A DNA stretch of 44,529 bases from UBA7803 sp041686955 (GTDB taxonomy: Bacteria > Pseudomonadota > Gammaproteobacteria > Pseudomonadales > Azotimanducaceae), in the NCBI GenBank assembly GCA_041686955.1, contig JAWLCV010000034.1:1-44529 (forward strand). Direction: 5' to 3'. This document shows, piece by piece, positions 1 through 6,753 of the stretch. The stretch's first letter is position 1, and every line of letters starts with the position of its first letter. A program made the position numbers and the translations under genes. The notes below the pieces were generated by a model. It had not been told where the DNA came from, made no database searches, and saw only the letters and a list, made by a program, of their open reading frames with translations.

Positions 1-1
1 G

Positions 2-247
2 CCCACCATCGTCTTCCTCTGCTTCGTGGCGCCGGTCTGGATCTTCATGCACTACCGGAGCAAGCAGAAGGCTCAGAGCTCGCTCTCCGACGAGGAGCGC
101 CTCGAGCTCGAAGAGCTGGCGGCCCAGGCCGAGCGTATGATGGAGCGCATCGAAACCCTGGAGGCGATTCTCGACAGCGAGACGCCCGGCTGGCGGAGCC
201 GCATGCGCTCCGAATACAGCCATGGCCGGGAGTACAGTCATGAATGA
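2..247 (+). CDS. pspB: Phage shock protein B, 5' end cut by the window
   Basis: The frame is open from the first complete codon of the window, so the true start lies to the left. The visible 81 residues give the end of a hydrophobic segment (FLCFVAPVWIFMHY), then a charged helix with the PspB-typical pattern LSDEERLELEELAAQAERM and RIETLEAILDSETPGWR. In the family, PspB is a small inner-membrane protein that binds PspC and helps release PspA from the activator PspF during envelope stress. It overlaps the start of pspC by 8 bp, which fits translational coupling. The C-terminal tail after PGWR (about 17 residues) is longer than in the E. coli protein. Identity rests on the conserved PGWR-type ending and the pspC neighbour. 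Confidence 0.9.
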   Translation, partial: PTIVFLCFVAPVWIFMHYRSKQKAQSSLSDEERLELEELAAQAERMMERIETLEAILDSETPGWRSRMRSEYSHGREYSHE

Positions 248-953
248 AGGCAGGGCCGGCCAGGCGCGCCACCAGCCCGGCACGTCCGGCAACGGCGATT
301 TCCAGGCGGCTGTAGCGCGGCTGGAGCGGGCCGTGCACGACCTGGTGCGCATGGCCCGGGAGCAGTTCTCAGACCGCGCCGCCGGGTTCATCGACGACAC
401 CACCGCGCGTCTGGAGGAGGAGTTGACGCGGCGCCGCGGCACGGCCGGCGGCAGCCGATACGGTCATTATTCCCGGCGTTCCCGGAGCTGGTCGGGGGCT
501 CACGGCACGCGCCGTGCCGCCCGGGTGGACCGGTGGCGTTCCCGCAGGCTCTACCGCGATCCGGAGCGGGAGAAGATCGTTGGCGTCTGCGCGGGCATCG
601 CCCGCTACTATGGCGTGGAGCCCTGGGTGGTGCGCTGCATCGCGGTCACCGGCTTGCTGTTCTTCCCGAGCATCGTGTTTCCGGCATACTGGATCATGTA
701 CTTCGTCATGGACAAGCCACCCAAGGGAGAGCGGTCACTCGATCGGGGTGAGGATCGGTCGGGGGAGGACCCGTCGGCGCCGACCATGCGGCCGCGGCCG
801 TCGCCGCGCTACCGGCTCCGCGACGTGCAGGCCGACCTCACCGAGGTGGAGCTCAGGCTGCGGCGCATGGAGACTCACGTCACCTCCGGTCAGTACGAGC
901 TGCAGCGCGAGCTGAACCGCATCGAGAACGGGTCCGACGGCCCCAGGGGCTGA
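240..953 (+). CDS. pspC: Phage shock protein C with long N- and C-terminal extensions
   Basis: This is an envelope stress membrane protein. The PspC domain is near residues 108-165: LYRDPEREKIVGVCAGIARY followed by a hydrophobic segment (IAVTGLLFFPSIVFPAYWIMYFV). I chose ATG 240 because a GGGAG ribosome site lies 7 bases upstream; ATG 222 in the same frame is the alternative. The protein is about 237 residues, roughly twice the E. coli length. The N-terminal 100 residues contain a predicted helix (QAAVARLERAVHDLVRMARE) and an Arg-rich linker. The C-terminal part (DVQADLTEVELRLRRMETHV) looks like a coiled coil related in style to PspB. The family partners PspB and PspA in sensing membrane damage; what the extensions do here is unknown. 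Confidence 0.9.
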   Translation: MNEGRAGQARHQPGTSGNGDFQAAVARLERAVHDLVRMAREQFSDRAAGFIDDTTARLEEELTRRRGTAGGSRYGHYSRRSRSWSGAHGTRRAARVDRWRSRRLYRDPEREKIVGVCAGIARYYGVEPWVVRCIAVTGLLFFPSIVFPAYWIMYFVMDKPPKGERSLDRGEDRSGEDPSAPTMRPRPSPRYRLRDVQADLTEVELRLRRMETHVTSGQYELQRELNRIENGSDGPRG

Positions 954-981
954 CGTCCGGGAGAGGATCGGAGAAGAAACG

Positions 982-1209
982 ATGGCAGTTTTCGACATGG
1001 TCGTGGCGGTGGTTGCGATCTCCTGCGCCGCCGGCGTGATCAACAACTACCTGAAGAACAAGCGGCTGGAGCGCCAGGTCGACGCGGACCCGGATCTGGC
1101 CAAGGAGCTCGAGGCGCTGAAGCAGCGGGTAGCGGTGCTCGAGGAGATCGTCACCGACGAGCGTTATCACCTCAAGAAGGAGCTCGACCAGCTAGAGCGT
1201 CGCGCGTGA
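982..1209 (+). CDS. Small membrane-anchored coiled-coil protein in the psp operon
   Basis: This 75-residue protein has an N-terminal hydrophobic stretch (FDMVVAVVAISCAAGVI) and a charged coiled coil (KELEALKQRVAVLEEIVTDE, then HLKKELDQLE). The layout copies PspB: one membrane helix followed by a short leucine-repeat helix. The ending also resembles the C-terminal coiled coil of the pspC product next door. A GGAG ribosome site sits about 10 bases before the ATG and the gap to pspC is 28 bp, so it is probably part of the psp operon. It is not recognisably PspD. It may be a duplicated PspB-like partner, which is inference. Its 3' end overlaps the convergent glycerophosphodiesterase gene by 38 bp. 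Confidence 0.75.
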   Translation: MAVFDMVVAVVAISCAAGVINNYLKNKRLERQVDADPDLAKELEALKQRVAVLEEIVTDERYHLKKELDQLERRA

Positions 1210-1879
1210 TCAGATCGGGGTAATCCGTGAAGAGCCCCGTCGCCCCGAGGCCCACCAGCCGCCGGGCATCCTCCAACTCGTTGACGGTGTAGACGAAGGT
1301 TCGCAGGCCGCGGTCCCGGGCGGCGCGGAGCAGCTCCGGGGCGGCTGTCCGCTGCGACAGATTCACCGCCCAGGCGCCCAGCTCCTCGGCGATGCGCCAT
1401 CCGTCCTTGCGCCAGCGTTTGAACAGCGGCGCCACCCGGACCTCGGGGGCGTGCCGGACAAACTCGGCGAGCTCCCGGTGATCGAAGGAGGACACCAGCA
1501 CGTCCAGGGGGCGCTCGGCGGCCAGGAAGGCGGCGGTTGCCGCTGCGGTGGCCGGACCCTTGAGCTCGATGTTCAGACCCACGTCGGCCGGCAGCTCGGC
1601 CACCACTTCCGCCAGCAACGGCACGGGCCAGCCGCGTCCGGCGTCCAGGGCCCGGAGGCTCTCGAGTGTCTGCCCCATGACGGTGCCGGTGCCGTTGGTG
1701 GTGCGTTCCAGGGTCTCGTCGTGGATCACCACCAGCTCGTTCTCCACCAGGTAGACGTCGAGCTCCACGGCGCTGACGCCGCAGGCGTAGGCGCGGCGGA
1801 AGCTGGGCAGGGTGTTCTCGGGCACGAGCCCGGCCGCGCCCCGATGGCCGATCACCACGATGCTGTCGTCGAAGCTCAA
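1172..1879 (-). CDS. Glycerophosphodiester phosphodiesterase, cytoplasmic UgpQ type
   Basis: The enzyme hydrolyses glycerophosphodiesters from phospholipid turnover to glycerol-3-phosphate and an alcohol. The 235-residue length fits the short GDPD domain without a signal peptide, so it is probably cytoplasmic. Catalytic motifs are visible: GHRGAAGLVPENT (His12, Arg13, Glu21), VELDVYL (Glu39, Asp41) and VVIHDETLERTTNGTG (His53). NIELKG and YTVNELEDARRLVGLGATGLFTDYP complete the TIM-barrel pattern. The start is a TTG preceded by GGAGG at 5 bases. It is divergent from dnaX and converges on the psp operon. Confidence 0.93.
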   Translation of the reverse strand: MSFDDSIVVIGHRGAAGLVPENTLPSFRRAYACGVSAVELDVYLVENELVVIHDETLERTTNGTGTVMGQTLESLRALDAGRGWPVPLLAEVVAELPADVGLNIELKGPATAAATAAFLAAERPLDVLVSSFDHRELAEFVRHAPEVRVAPLFKRWRKDGWRIAEELGAWAVNLSQRTAAPELLRAARDRGLRTFVYTVNELEDARRLVGLGATGLFTDYPDLITRDALAGRAPS

Positions 1880-1932
1880 GATGCCTCCGTTACCTGCCCT
1901 CGTCGTCTGTACCGTCCCGTGCCCATAGCGAC

Positions 1933-1938
1933 TACAAT
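1933..1938 (+). promoter_or_regulatory. Likely -10 box of dnaX, very close to the start codon
   Basis: TACAAT ends 8 bases before the dnaX ATG at 1947, so transcription would begin at or within a few bases of the start codon. No Shine-Dalgarno sequence precedes the ATG, which agrees with a leaderless or near-leaderless message. No clear -35 element is seen. Confidence 0.4.
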
Positions 1939-1946
1939 GCCGCCCG

Positions 1947-3545
1947 ATGAGCTATCAGGTACTGGCCCGTAAGCTGCGGCCCGCCACGTTCGATGCGCTG
2001 GTGGGTCAGGAGCACGTGGTGCGCGCGCTGCGTCACGCCCTGGACACCGGCCGGCTGCATCATGCGTATCTGTTCACCGGGACCCGCGGTGTCGGCAAGA
2101 CTACCATCGCCCGGGTCCTGGCCAAGTGCCTGAACTGCGAGCAGGGCGTTTCCTCCACGCCCTGCGGCGAATGCTCCCGGTGCCGCGAGGTGGCGGAGAA
2201 CCGCTTCGTGGATCTCATCGAGGTGGACGCCGCGTCGCGCACCCGGGTCGACGACACCCGGGAGCTCCTGGAGAACGCTCAGTACCTGCCCACCCGGGGC
2301 CGCTACAAGGTCTACCTGGTGGACGAGGTCCACATGCTCTCCGCCTCCAGCTTCAACGCTCTGTTGAAGACCCTGGAAGAGCCCCCGGAGCACGTGAAGT
2401 TCCTGCTCGCCACCACGGACCCGAAAAAGGTCCCGGTGACGGTGCTCTCCCGCTGCCTGCAGTTTCAGCTCAAGAACATCTCCGCCGAGCGCATCGCCGA
2501 TTACCTCGCTGCAGCGCTGGCCGAGGAGGGGGTGGCATTCGAGCCGGAGGCCCTCACGACCATCGCCGGCGCGGCGCGCGGCAGCATGCGGGACGCTCTT
2601 TCCATCACCGATCAGGCCATCGCCTACGGCCAGGGATCGGTGAAGGCGGGGGACGTGGCCGAGATGCTCGGGTTGGTGGGCCGGGACCAGGTCAGCGCGC
2701 TGCTCGATGCCGTCGCCGCTCAGGACGCCTCCCGGGTGCTGGCGGTGACCGCGGAGCTGGCGGAGCAGGCCGTGGATTTCCAGGACCTGCTGGCGGAGCT
2801 GATCGCGGCCTTCCACCGGATGGCGGTGGAGCAGGCGCTCAGCCCTCCGGCGGCCGCCGCGGAGGCTTCCGGGGCATTCGCCCCAGAGGTGGTGCAGCTC
2901 TACTATCAGATCGCCCTCATGGGCTATCGGGATCTGCAGATCGCGCCCGACCCCCGCTCTGGGCTGGAGATGACCCTGCTGCGCATGCTCGCCTTCGCCC
3001 CGGACGATGCGGCCGCGCGCACCGTCCCGCGGGCCCCGCCGGTGGCAGAGACCGGTCCGGCAGAGGCCGGTCCGCCGGAACAGGACGCGATCCCGCAGAA
3101 TGCGGGCGCGCGGGATGTGGCCCCGCAGGATACGGGCCCACGGCCGGACCCGTCGCCGGGCGCCGTTGCTCCCGGCGGGCGACCCTGGCACGAGGTGGTG
3201 GCGGGGCTGAAGCTTTCCGGGGTGGCGCGGATGATCGCCGAGCACTGCGAGCTGCTGGAAGCGGGGGAGCAGGTGTATCGGCTGCGGCTCGACAGCGCCC
3301 ACGACACCCTGCTCTCCGATGCCGCCGTGGCCGGCATTCAGCGCGCTCTCGCGGCGACCGGCGCCGACGTGCGGGTTCAGGTGGAGGTCGGGGAGGTGGC
3401 GAGCGAGACTCCGGCCCAGCGCTTGCAGCGGGTCCGCGCCGAGCGCCAGCAGGCTGCGGAGCAGACCCTGGCCTCAGACAGCACGGTCAGGAGCCTGCTC
3501 CGCGAGTTCGACGGGCGCATCGACGGAGTGAGCCCCATCGACTGA
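1947..3545 (+). CDS. dnaX: DNA polymerase III subunit gamma/tau
   Basis: DnaX is the ATPase of the clamp loader and, as tau, ties the replicative polymerases to the helicase. The 532-residue protein begins MSYQVLARKLRPATFDALVG. Walker A GTRGVGKT is at residues 45-52, the four zinc-site cysteines at 64, 73, 76 and 79, and DEVH at 126-129. SRC with the nearby QFQLKN marks the sensor/arginine-finger region. A Pro/Ala/Gly-rich linker runs roughly from residue 355 to 410. A C-terminal domain starting near PWHEVVAGLKLSGVARM and ending SLLREFDGRIDGVSPID is the tau polymerase-binding domain. It is shorter than the E. coli protein (643), mainly in the linker. It heads dnaX-ybaB-recR. Confidence 0.97.
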   Translation: MSYQVLARKLRPATFDALVGQEHVVRALRHALDTGRLHHAYLFTGTRGVGKTTIARVLAKCLNCEQGVSSTPCGECSRCREVAENRFVDLIEVDAASRTRVDDTRELLENAQYLPTRGRYKVYLVDEVHMLSASSFNALLKTLEEPPEHVKFLLATTDPKKVPVTVLSRCLQFQLKNISAERIADYLAAALAEEGVAFEPEALTTIAGAARGSMRDALSITDQAIAYGQGSVKAGDVAEMLGLVGRDQVSALLDAVAAQDASRVLAVTAELAEQAVDFQDLLAELIAAFHRMAVEQALSPPAAAAEASGAFAPEVVQLYYQIALMGYRDLQIAPDPRSGLEMTLLRMLAFAPDDAAARTVPRAPPVAETGPAEAGPPEQDAIPQNAGARDVAPQDTGPRPDPSPGAVAPGGRPWHEVVAGLKLSGVARMIAEHCELLEAGEQVYRLRLDSAHDTLLSDAAVAGIQRALAATGADVRVQVEVGEVASETPAQRLQRVRAERQQAAEQTLASDSTVRSLLREFDGRIDGVSPID

Positions 3546-3602
3546 GAGGGTCCGGGTACACTTGGCCAATCCTTCGGGAACCACATTTCTTCGAGGTGCG
3601 TT

Positions 3603-3926
3603 ATGAAAGGGCTCGGCGACTTCATGAAGCAGGCCCAGGCCATGCAGGAGCGCATGCAGAAAGTTCAGGAAGAGATCGCCGCGGCGGAGGTCGAGGGCGA
3701 GAGCGGCGCCGGTCTGGTGAAGGTCACCATGAACGGCCGCCACGAGGTGCGCCGGGTGTCCATCGACCCGAGCCTGCTCGGCGAGGACAGGGAAGTGCTG
3801 GAGGACCTGGTGGCGGCGGCCTGCAACGATGCCGTGCGCCGGGTCGCGGCCGAGCAGCAGGAGAAGATGGCCGGTATGGCGTCGAGCCTTGGGCTGCCCC
3901 TGGACAAGCTGCCGTTCTCCTTCTGA
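3603..3926 (+). CDS. ybaB: YbaB/EbfC nucleoid-associated protein
   Basis: This small DNA-binding protein forms a dimer and coats DNA; the family often sits between dnaX and recR, as here. It is 107 residues long. The N-terminal helix LGDFMKQAQAMQERMQKVQE is the family signature, followed by the beta region VKVTMNGRHEVRRVSIDPSL and a C-terminal helix with LVAAACNDAVRR. The end GMASSLGLPLDKLPFSF resembles other gammaproteobacterial members. Its stop codon overlaps the recR ATG (TGATG), so translation is probably coupled. Confidence 0.95.
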   Translation: MKGLGDFMKQAQAMQERMQKVQEEIAAAEVEGESGAGLVKVTMNGRHEVRRVSIDPSLLGEDREVLEDLVAAACNDAVRRVAAEQQEKMAGMASSLGLPLDKLPFSF

Positions 3927-4525
3927 TGGCCGCGAGCCCGTTGATCGAACGCCTGGTGGAAGCCTTCCAGGTGCTGCCCGGGGTGGGTCCCAAGGGGGCG
4001 CAGCGCATGGTGCTGTACCTGCTGCAGCGCAATCGTGCCGGTGGCCGTCACCTGGCGGAAGTGCTGGCCGAAGCGGTGGAGCGGGTGGGGGAGTGCGAGG
4101 ACTGCCGCAATCTCTCGGAGCAGCCGAAGTGCCGCATCTGCGAGGATCCGCGCCGCGATGACGAGCTGTTGTGCGTGGTGGAATCCGCCGCGGACATCCT
4201 GGCCATCGAGCAGGCGGGCGGCTATCGGGGCCGCTACTTCGTGCTGCACGGGCATCTCTCGCCCATCGACGGCGTGGGCCCGGACGAGCTGGGTCTCGAC
4301 CGGCTGGAACGCCGGGTGCGGGCGCTGGGTCCCAAAGAGGTGATCCTCGCCACCAATCCCACGGTGGAGGGCGAGGCCACGGCCCACTACATCAGCGACA
4401 TGCTGGGAAGCCTGGTCCCCAGCATCACCCGCATCGCTCACGGCGTGCCGTTGGGCGGCGAGCTGGAATACATCGACGGAGGAACCCTGGTACATGCCCT
4501 GCAAGGCCGACGACGCATCCGTTGA
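3926..4525 (+). CDS. recR: Recombination mediator RecR
   Basis: RecR acts with RecF and RecO to load RecA onto gapped single-stranded DNA. The protein has 199 residues, the normal size. The helix-hairpin-helix region contains FQVLPGVGPKGAQRMVLYLL (residues 14-33). The zinc finger is CEDC and CRIC (Cys57, 60, 69, 72). The Toprim domain starts near LLCVVESAADILAIEQ, with the conserved TNPTVEGEATAHYI and TRIAHGVPLGGELEYIDGGT. The start ATG 3926 overlaps the ybaB stop. The 3' end overlaps the start of rnd by 32 bp in a different frame. Confidence 0.97.
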   Translation: MAASPLIERLVEAFQVLPGVGPKGAQRMVLYLLQRNRAGGRHLAEVLAEAVERVGECEDCRNLSEQPKCRICEDPRRDDELLCVVESAADILAIEQAGGYRGRYFVLHGHLSPIDGVGPDELGLDRLERRVRALGPKEVILATNPTVEGEATAHYISDMLGSLVPSITRIAHGVPLGGELEYIDGGTLVHALQGRRRIR

Positions 4526-5606
4526 ATGGATCACTTCCGATGCGGCGCTGGCGGATGCGACGGCGCAGTGGCGGGGGGCCATCGGGATCGATACCGAATT
4601 TCAACGCACCGACACCTTCTTCCCGCGCCCGGGACTGTACCAGGTGGCCTGGGGCCGGGCGGTATTTCTCATCGATCCGCTGAAGATCGGCGATTTCAGC
4701 CCTTTGCTCGAGCTCCTCGAAGACCGCCGCCTGGTGAAGATCGTGCACGCCTGCTCGGAAGATCTCGAGCTCTTGCGGCACCACTTCGGGGCGGTGCCCC
4801 TGGGCTTGTTCGACACCCAGCTCGCCAATGCTTTCCTGACGCCGCATTACAGCGTGAGTTTCACCCGCCTGGTGGAGGAGCGCCTGGGCGTGGCGCTCGA
4901 GCAGCACGAGACGCGCTCCGACTGGCTCGCCCGGCCGCTGACGCCGGAACAGGTGCGGTACGCCTGCGAGGACGTCTACTTTCTGCCGCGCCTTCACGAG
5001 GTGCTGCACGATGCCCTGGTGGCCACCGGCCGGCTGGGCTGGTTCCGCGAGGAGATGGACCGGCGCGGCCGGTTCGAGCTGGGGGATCCGGACCTCTACT
5101 ATCTCTCCATGAAGAAGGCCTGGCGTCTCGCGGGGCCAGCCCGCGCCCGGCTGCAGCAGCTCGCCGCCTGGCGGGAGCGTCAGGCCATGGCCGAAGACCG
5201 GCCCCGCAACCGCATCGTTCGGGACGAGCACCTGCTCGACCTGGCGGAGCGGAACGCCGTGGACCATCGGGATCTCGAGGACATCCTGCCGCGGGGCGTG
5301 GTGCGGCGCTACGCGGACGATCTGCTGGACGCCCACCGCGCCGGCACCGAGCAGGGAGAGCATCCCGCCGCCGCCGAACCGCCGCTGCCGGGCGCGGCCA
5401 CTCAGCTCGTGAACCGGCTCCGCGACCTGGCCCGGCAGCGCGCCGAGTCGCTGGGGATGGCGCCGGAGCTGTTGGGGCGCAAACGCGAGGTGGAAGAGTG
5501 CGTGCGCCACTTCATGACCACGGGGGGTCTGTCCGACGCCTACAGCGGGTGGCGCGCGGCGGTGGTGGGCGAGGCGTTTCACGCCGAGCTGGAGCGCGCG
5601 TCGTGA
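4494..5606 (+). CDS. rnd: Ribonuclease D
   Basis: RNase D is a 3'-5' exoribonuclease that trims tRNA and other small RNA ends. The DEDDy exonuclease motifs are seen: GIDTEF (Asp33, Glu35), KIVHACSEDLELL (Exo II) and VRYACEDVYFL (Exo III, Tyr and Asp). HRDC-type helical domains follow; LAAWRERQAMAEDRPRNRIV and RNRLRD-like helices with LGMAPELLGRK near the C-terminus fit this. The length, 370 residues, matches E. coli Rnd (375). No better in-frame start was found than ATG 4494, which overlaps recR by 32 bp. The stop overlaps the GTG start of ycgL. Confidence 0.96.
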   Translation: MPCKADDASVEWITSDAALADATAQWRGAIGIDTEFQRTDTFFPRPGLYQVAWGRAVFLIDPLKIGDFSPLLELLEDRRLVKIVHACSEDLELLRHHFGAVPLGLFDTQLANAFLTPHYSVSFTRLVEERLGVALEQHETRSDWLARPLTPEQVRYACEDVYFLPRLHEVLHDALVATGRLGWFREEMDRRGRFELGDPDLYYLSMKKAWRLAGPARARLQQLAAWRERQAMAEDRPRNRIVRDEHLLDLAERNAVDHRDLEDILPRGVVRRYADDLLDAHRAGTEQGEHPAAAEPPLPGAATQLVNRLRDLARQRAESLGMAPELLGRKREVEECVRHFMTTGGLSDAYSGWRAAVVGEAFHAELERAS

Positions 5607-5881
5607 GCCGGCCGTCGAGCGCGCAGCGACGCTACGTGCGGGTGTATCGCTCCCGCCGCAAGCAGGAGATGTATCTGTACGTGGATGCACACGACGGGCT
5701 GACCCGGGTGCCGGAAGCGTTGCTCGAGCGGTTCGGCACGCCCGTGGAGGCGCTGTCCATGATGCTCACGGCCGACCGGCGGCTCGCCCGGGCCGATGCC
5801 GCCCGGGTGCTGGAAAGCATCGAGGAGGAAGGCTTCTATCTGCAGATGCCTCCGGTGCCCGAGCTGGGGAGGCTCGGATGA
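5603..5881 (+). CDS. ycgL: YcgL domain protein
   Basis: This is a small conserved gammaproteobacterial protein of unknown biochemical role, usually beside rnd. The 92-residue product shows the family core VYRSRRKQEMYLYVDAHDGL, TRVPEALLERFG and GFYLQMPPVPE. The start is GTG 5603, overlapping the rnd stop (GTGA); ATG codons further in would remove the conserved YVRVYRS strand. It overlaps the ycgN ATG by 4 bp. The tight overlaps suggest co-translation with RNase D. Confidence 0.92.
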   Translation: MSRPSSAQRRYVRVYRSRRKQEMYLYVDAHDGLTRVPEALLERFGTPVEALSMMLTADRRLARADAARVLESIEEEGFYLQMPPVPELGRLG

Positions 5882-6315
5882 GCTTCTGGCACGACAAGGA
5901 CCTCGCCGAGCTGAGCGAGTCCGAGTGGGAGTCGCTGTGCGACGGCTGCGCCCGCTGTTGCCTGGTCAAGCTCGAGGACGAGGACACCGGCGAGATTCAC
6001 CACACGTCCCTGGCCTGCGATCTTCTCGACACCGACACCTGCCGCTGTACCCGCTATCCGGATCGTCATCGGCTGGTGGGCGATTGCATCGAATTCAACG
6101 CCGACCTCGCCGCCACCCTGAGCTGGCTGCCCAGCACCTGCGCCTACCGGCGCCTGGCCGAGGGCTTGGATCTGCCCGACTGGCACCCGTTGGTGAGTGG
6201 CCGTGCCGAGAGCGTGCACGAGGCGGGGATCTCCGTGCGCGGCAAGGTGATCCACGCCGGTGACGTGCACGAGGACGAGCACGCCGAACACGTGATCCGC
6301 TGGGTGGAGAGCTGA
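5878..6315 (+). CDS. ycgN: YcgN family cysteine-cluster protein (UPF0260)
   Basis: The protein has 145 residues and a Cys cluster likely to bind metal or an iron-sulfur centre: CDGCARCC (Cys21, 24, 27, 28), SLACDLLDTDTCRC (Cys47, 55, 57), GDC (Cys70) and later STCAYR. WHPLVSG and the C-terminal HAEHVIRWVES also match the family. The function in the family is not established. The ATG overlaps the ycgL stop (ATGA) and the stop overlaps the next gene by 1 bp, so rnd-ycgL-ycgN and the following membrane gene form a single tight operon. Confidence 0.93.
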   Translation: MSFWHDKDLAELSESEWESLCDGCARCCLVKLEDEDTGEIHHTSLACDLLDTDTCRCTRYPDRHRLVGDCIEFNADLAATLSWLPSTCAYRRLAEGLDLPDWHPLVSGRAESVHEAGISVRGKVIHAGDVHEDEHAEHVIRWVES

Positions 6316-6668
6316 TGGGACCTTACGACTGGGGCTGGCTGGCGGTTCTGCTGGCGGCGCCGCTCATGATCTTCGCCCTTACCCGGGCGACCCGTGGATG
6401 GCCGCTGCCCGAGGTGCGGCGGCTGCTGGGGTGGCTGCTGGGGCTGGGGCTGGTGGTGCCTGCGCCCATTCCAGGTCACCCGGGCCACTACGCCCCGGCA
6501 TTCCTCGTGTTGCTGTTCGAATGGCTGTTTCAGCGTCCCGGCAAGCCGGCCACGGCGGGCCTCATCCTGGCCGCTGCCGCGGCGCTGGCGCTGGCGCTCG
6601 CGCTGGTGACCGGCATCCTCGCCCGAAGGCTCCGGGCGCGCCGCGGTCACGCCGACGAGGCGCCCTGA
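6315..6668 (+). CDS. Small inner-membrane protein after ycgN
   Basis: I do not recognise a named family. The 117-residue protein has three hydrophobic segments: WLAVLLAAPLMIFALT (about 8-23), LLGWLLGLGLVVPAPI (about 37-52) plus APAFLVLLFEWLF, and a long Ala/Leu segment TAGLILAAAAALALALALVT ending in Arg-rich RRLRARRG. It begins at the ycgN stop codon (TGATGG), so it is probably translated with it. An integral membrane role is clear; the function is not. Confidence 0.7.
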   Translation: MGPYDWGWLAVLLAAPLMIFALTRATRGWPLPEVRRLLGWLLGLGLVVPAPIPGHPGHYAPAFLVLLFEWLFQRPGKPATAGLILAAAAALALALALVTGILARRLRARRGHADEAP

Positions 6669-6753
6669 CCCCCGCCCGGGCCCGCGCGCCGGCCGCCGCG
6701 TGCGGCGGGCCCGATCCGCCGCAGGCCGGAGCAGTGTCTACTATTAAGGGGAC

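Noticed and set aside
2418..2431. A-rich GAAAAAGG in dnaX as a programmed frameshift site for gamma.
   Set aside because: It encodes the conserved DPKKVP stretch in the ATPase domain, far upstream of where the gamma product should end, and has no obvious following stem-loop.
6739..6744. TACTAT as the -10 box of the membrane VWA gene.
   Set aside because: A transcript starting after it would remove the AAGGGG ribosome site immediately before the ATG, so the two readings conflict.
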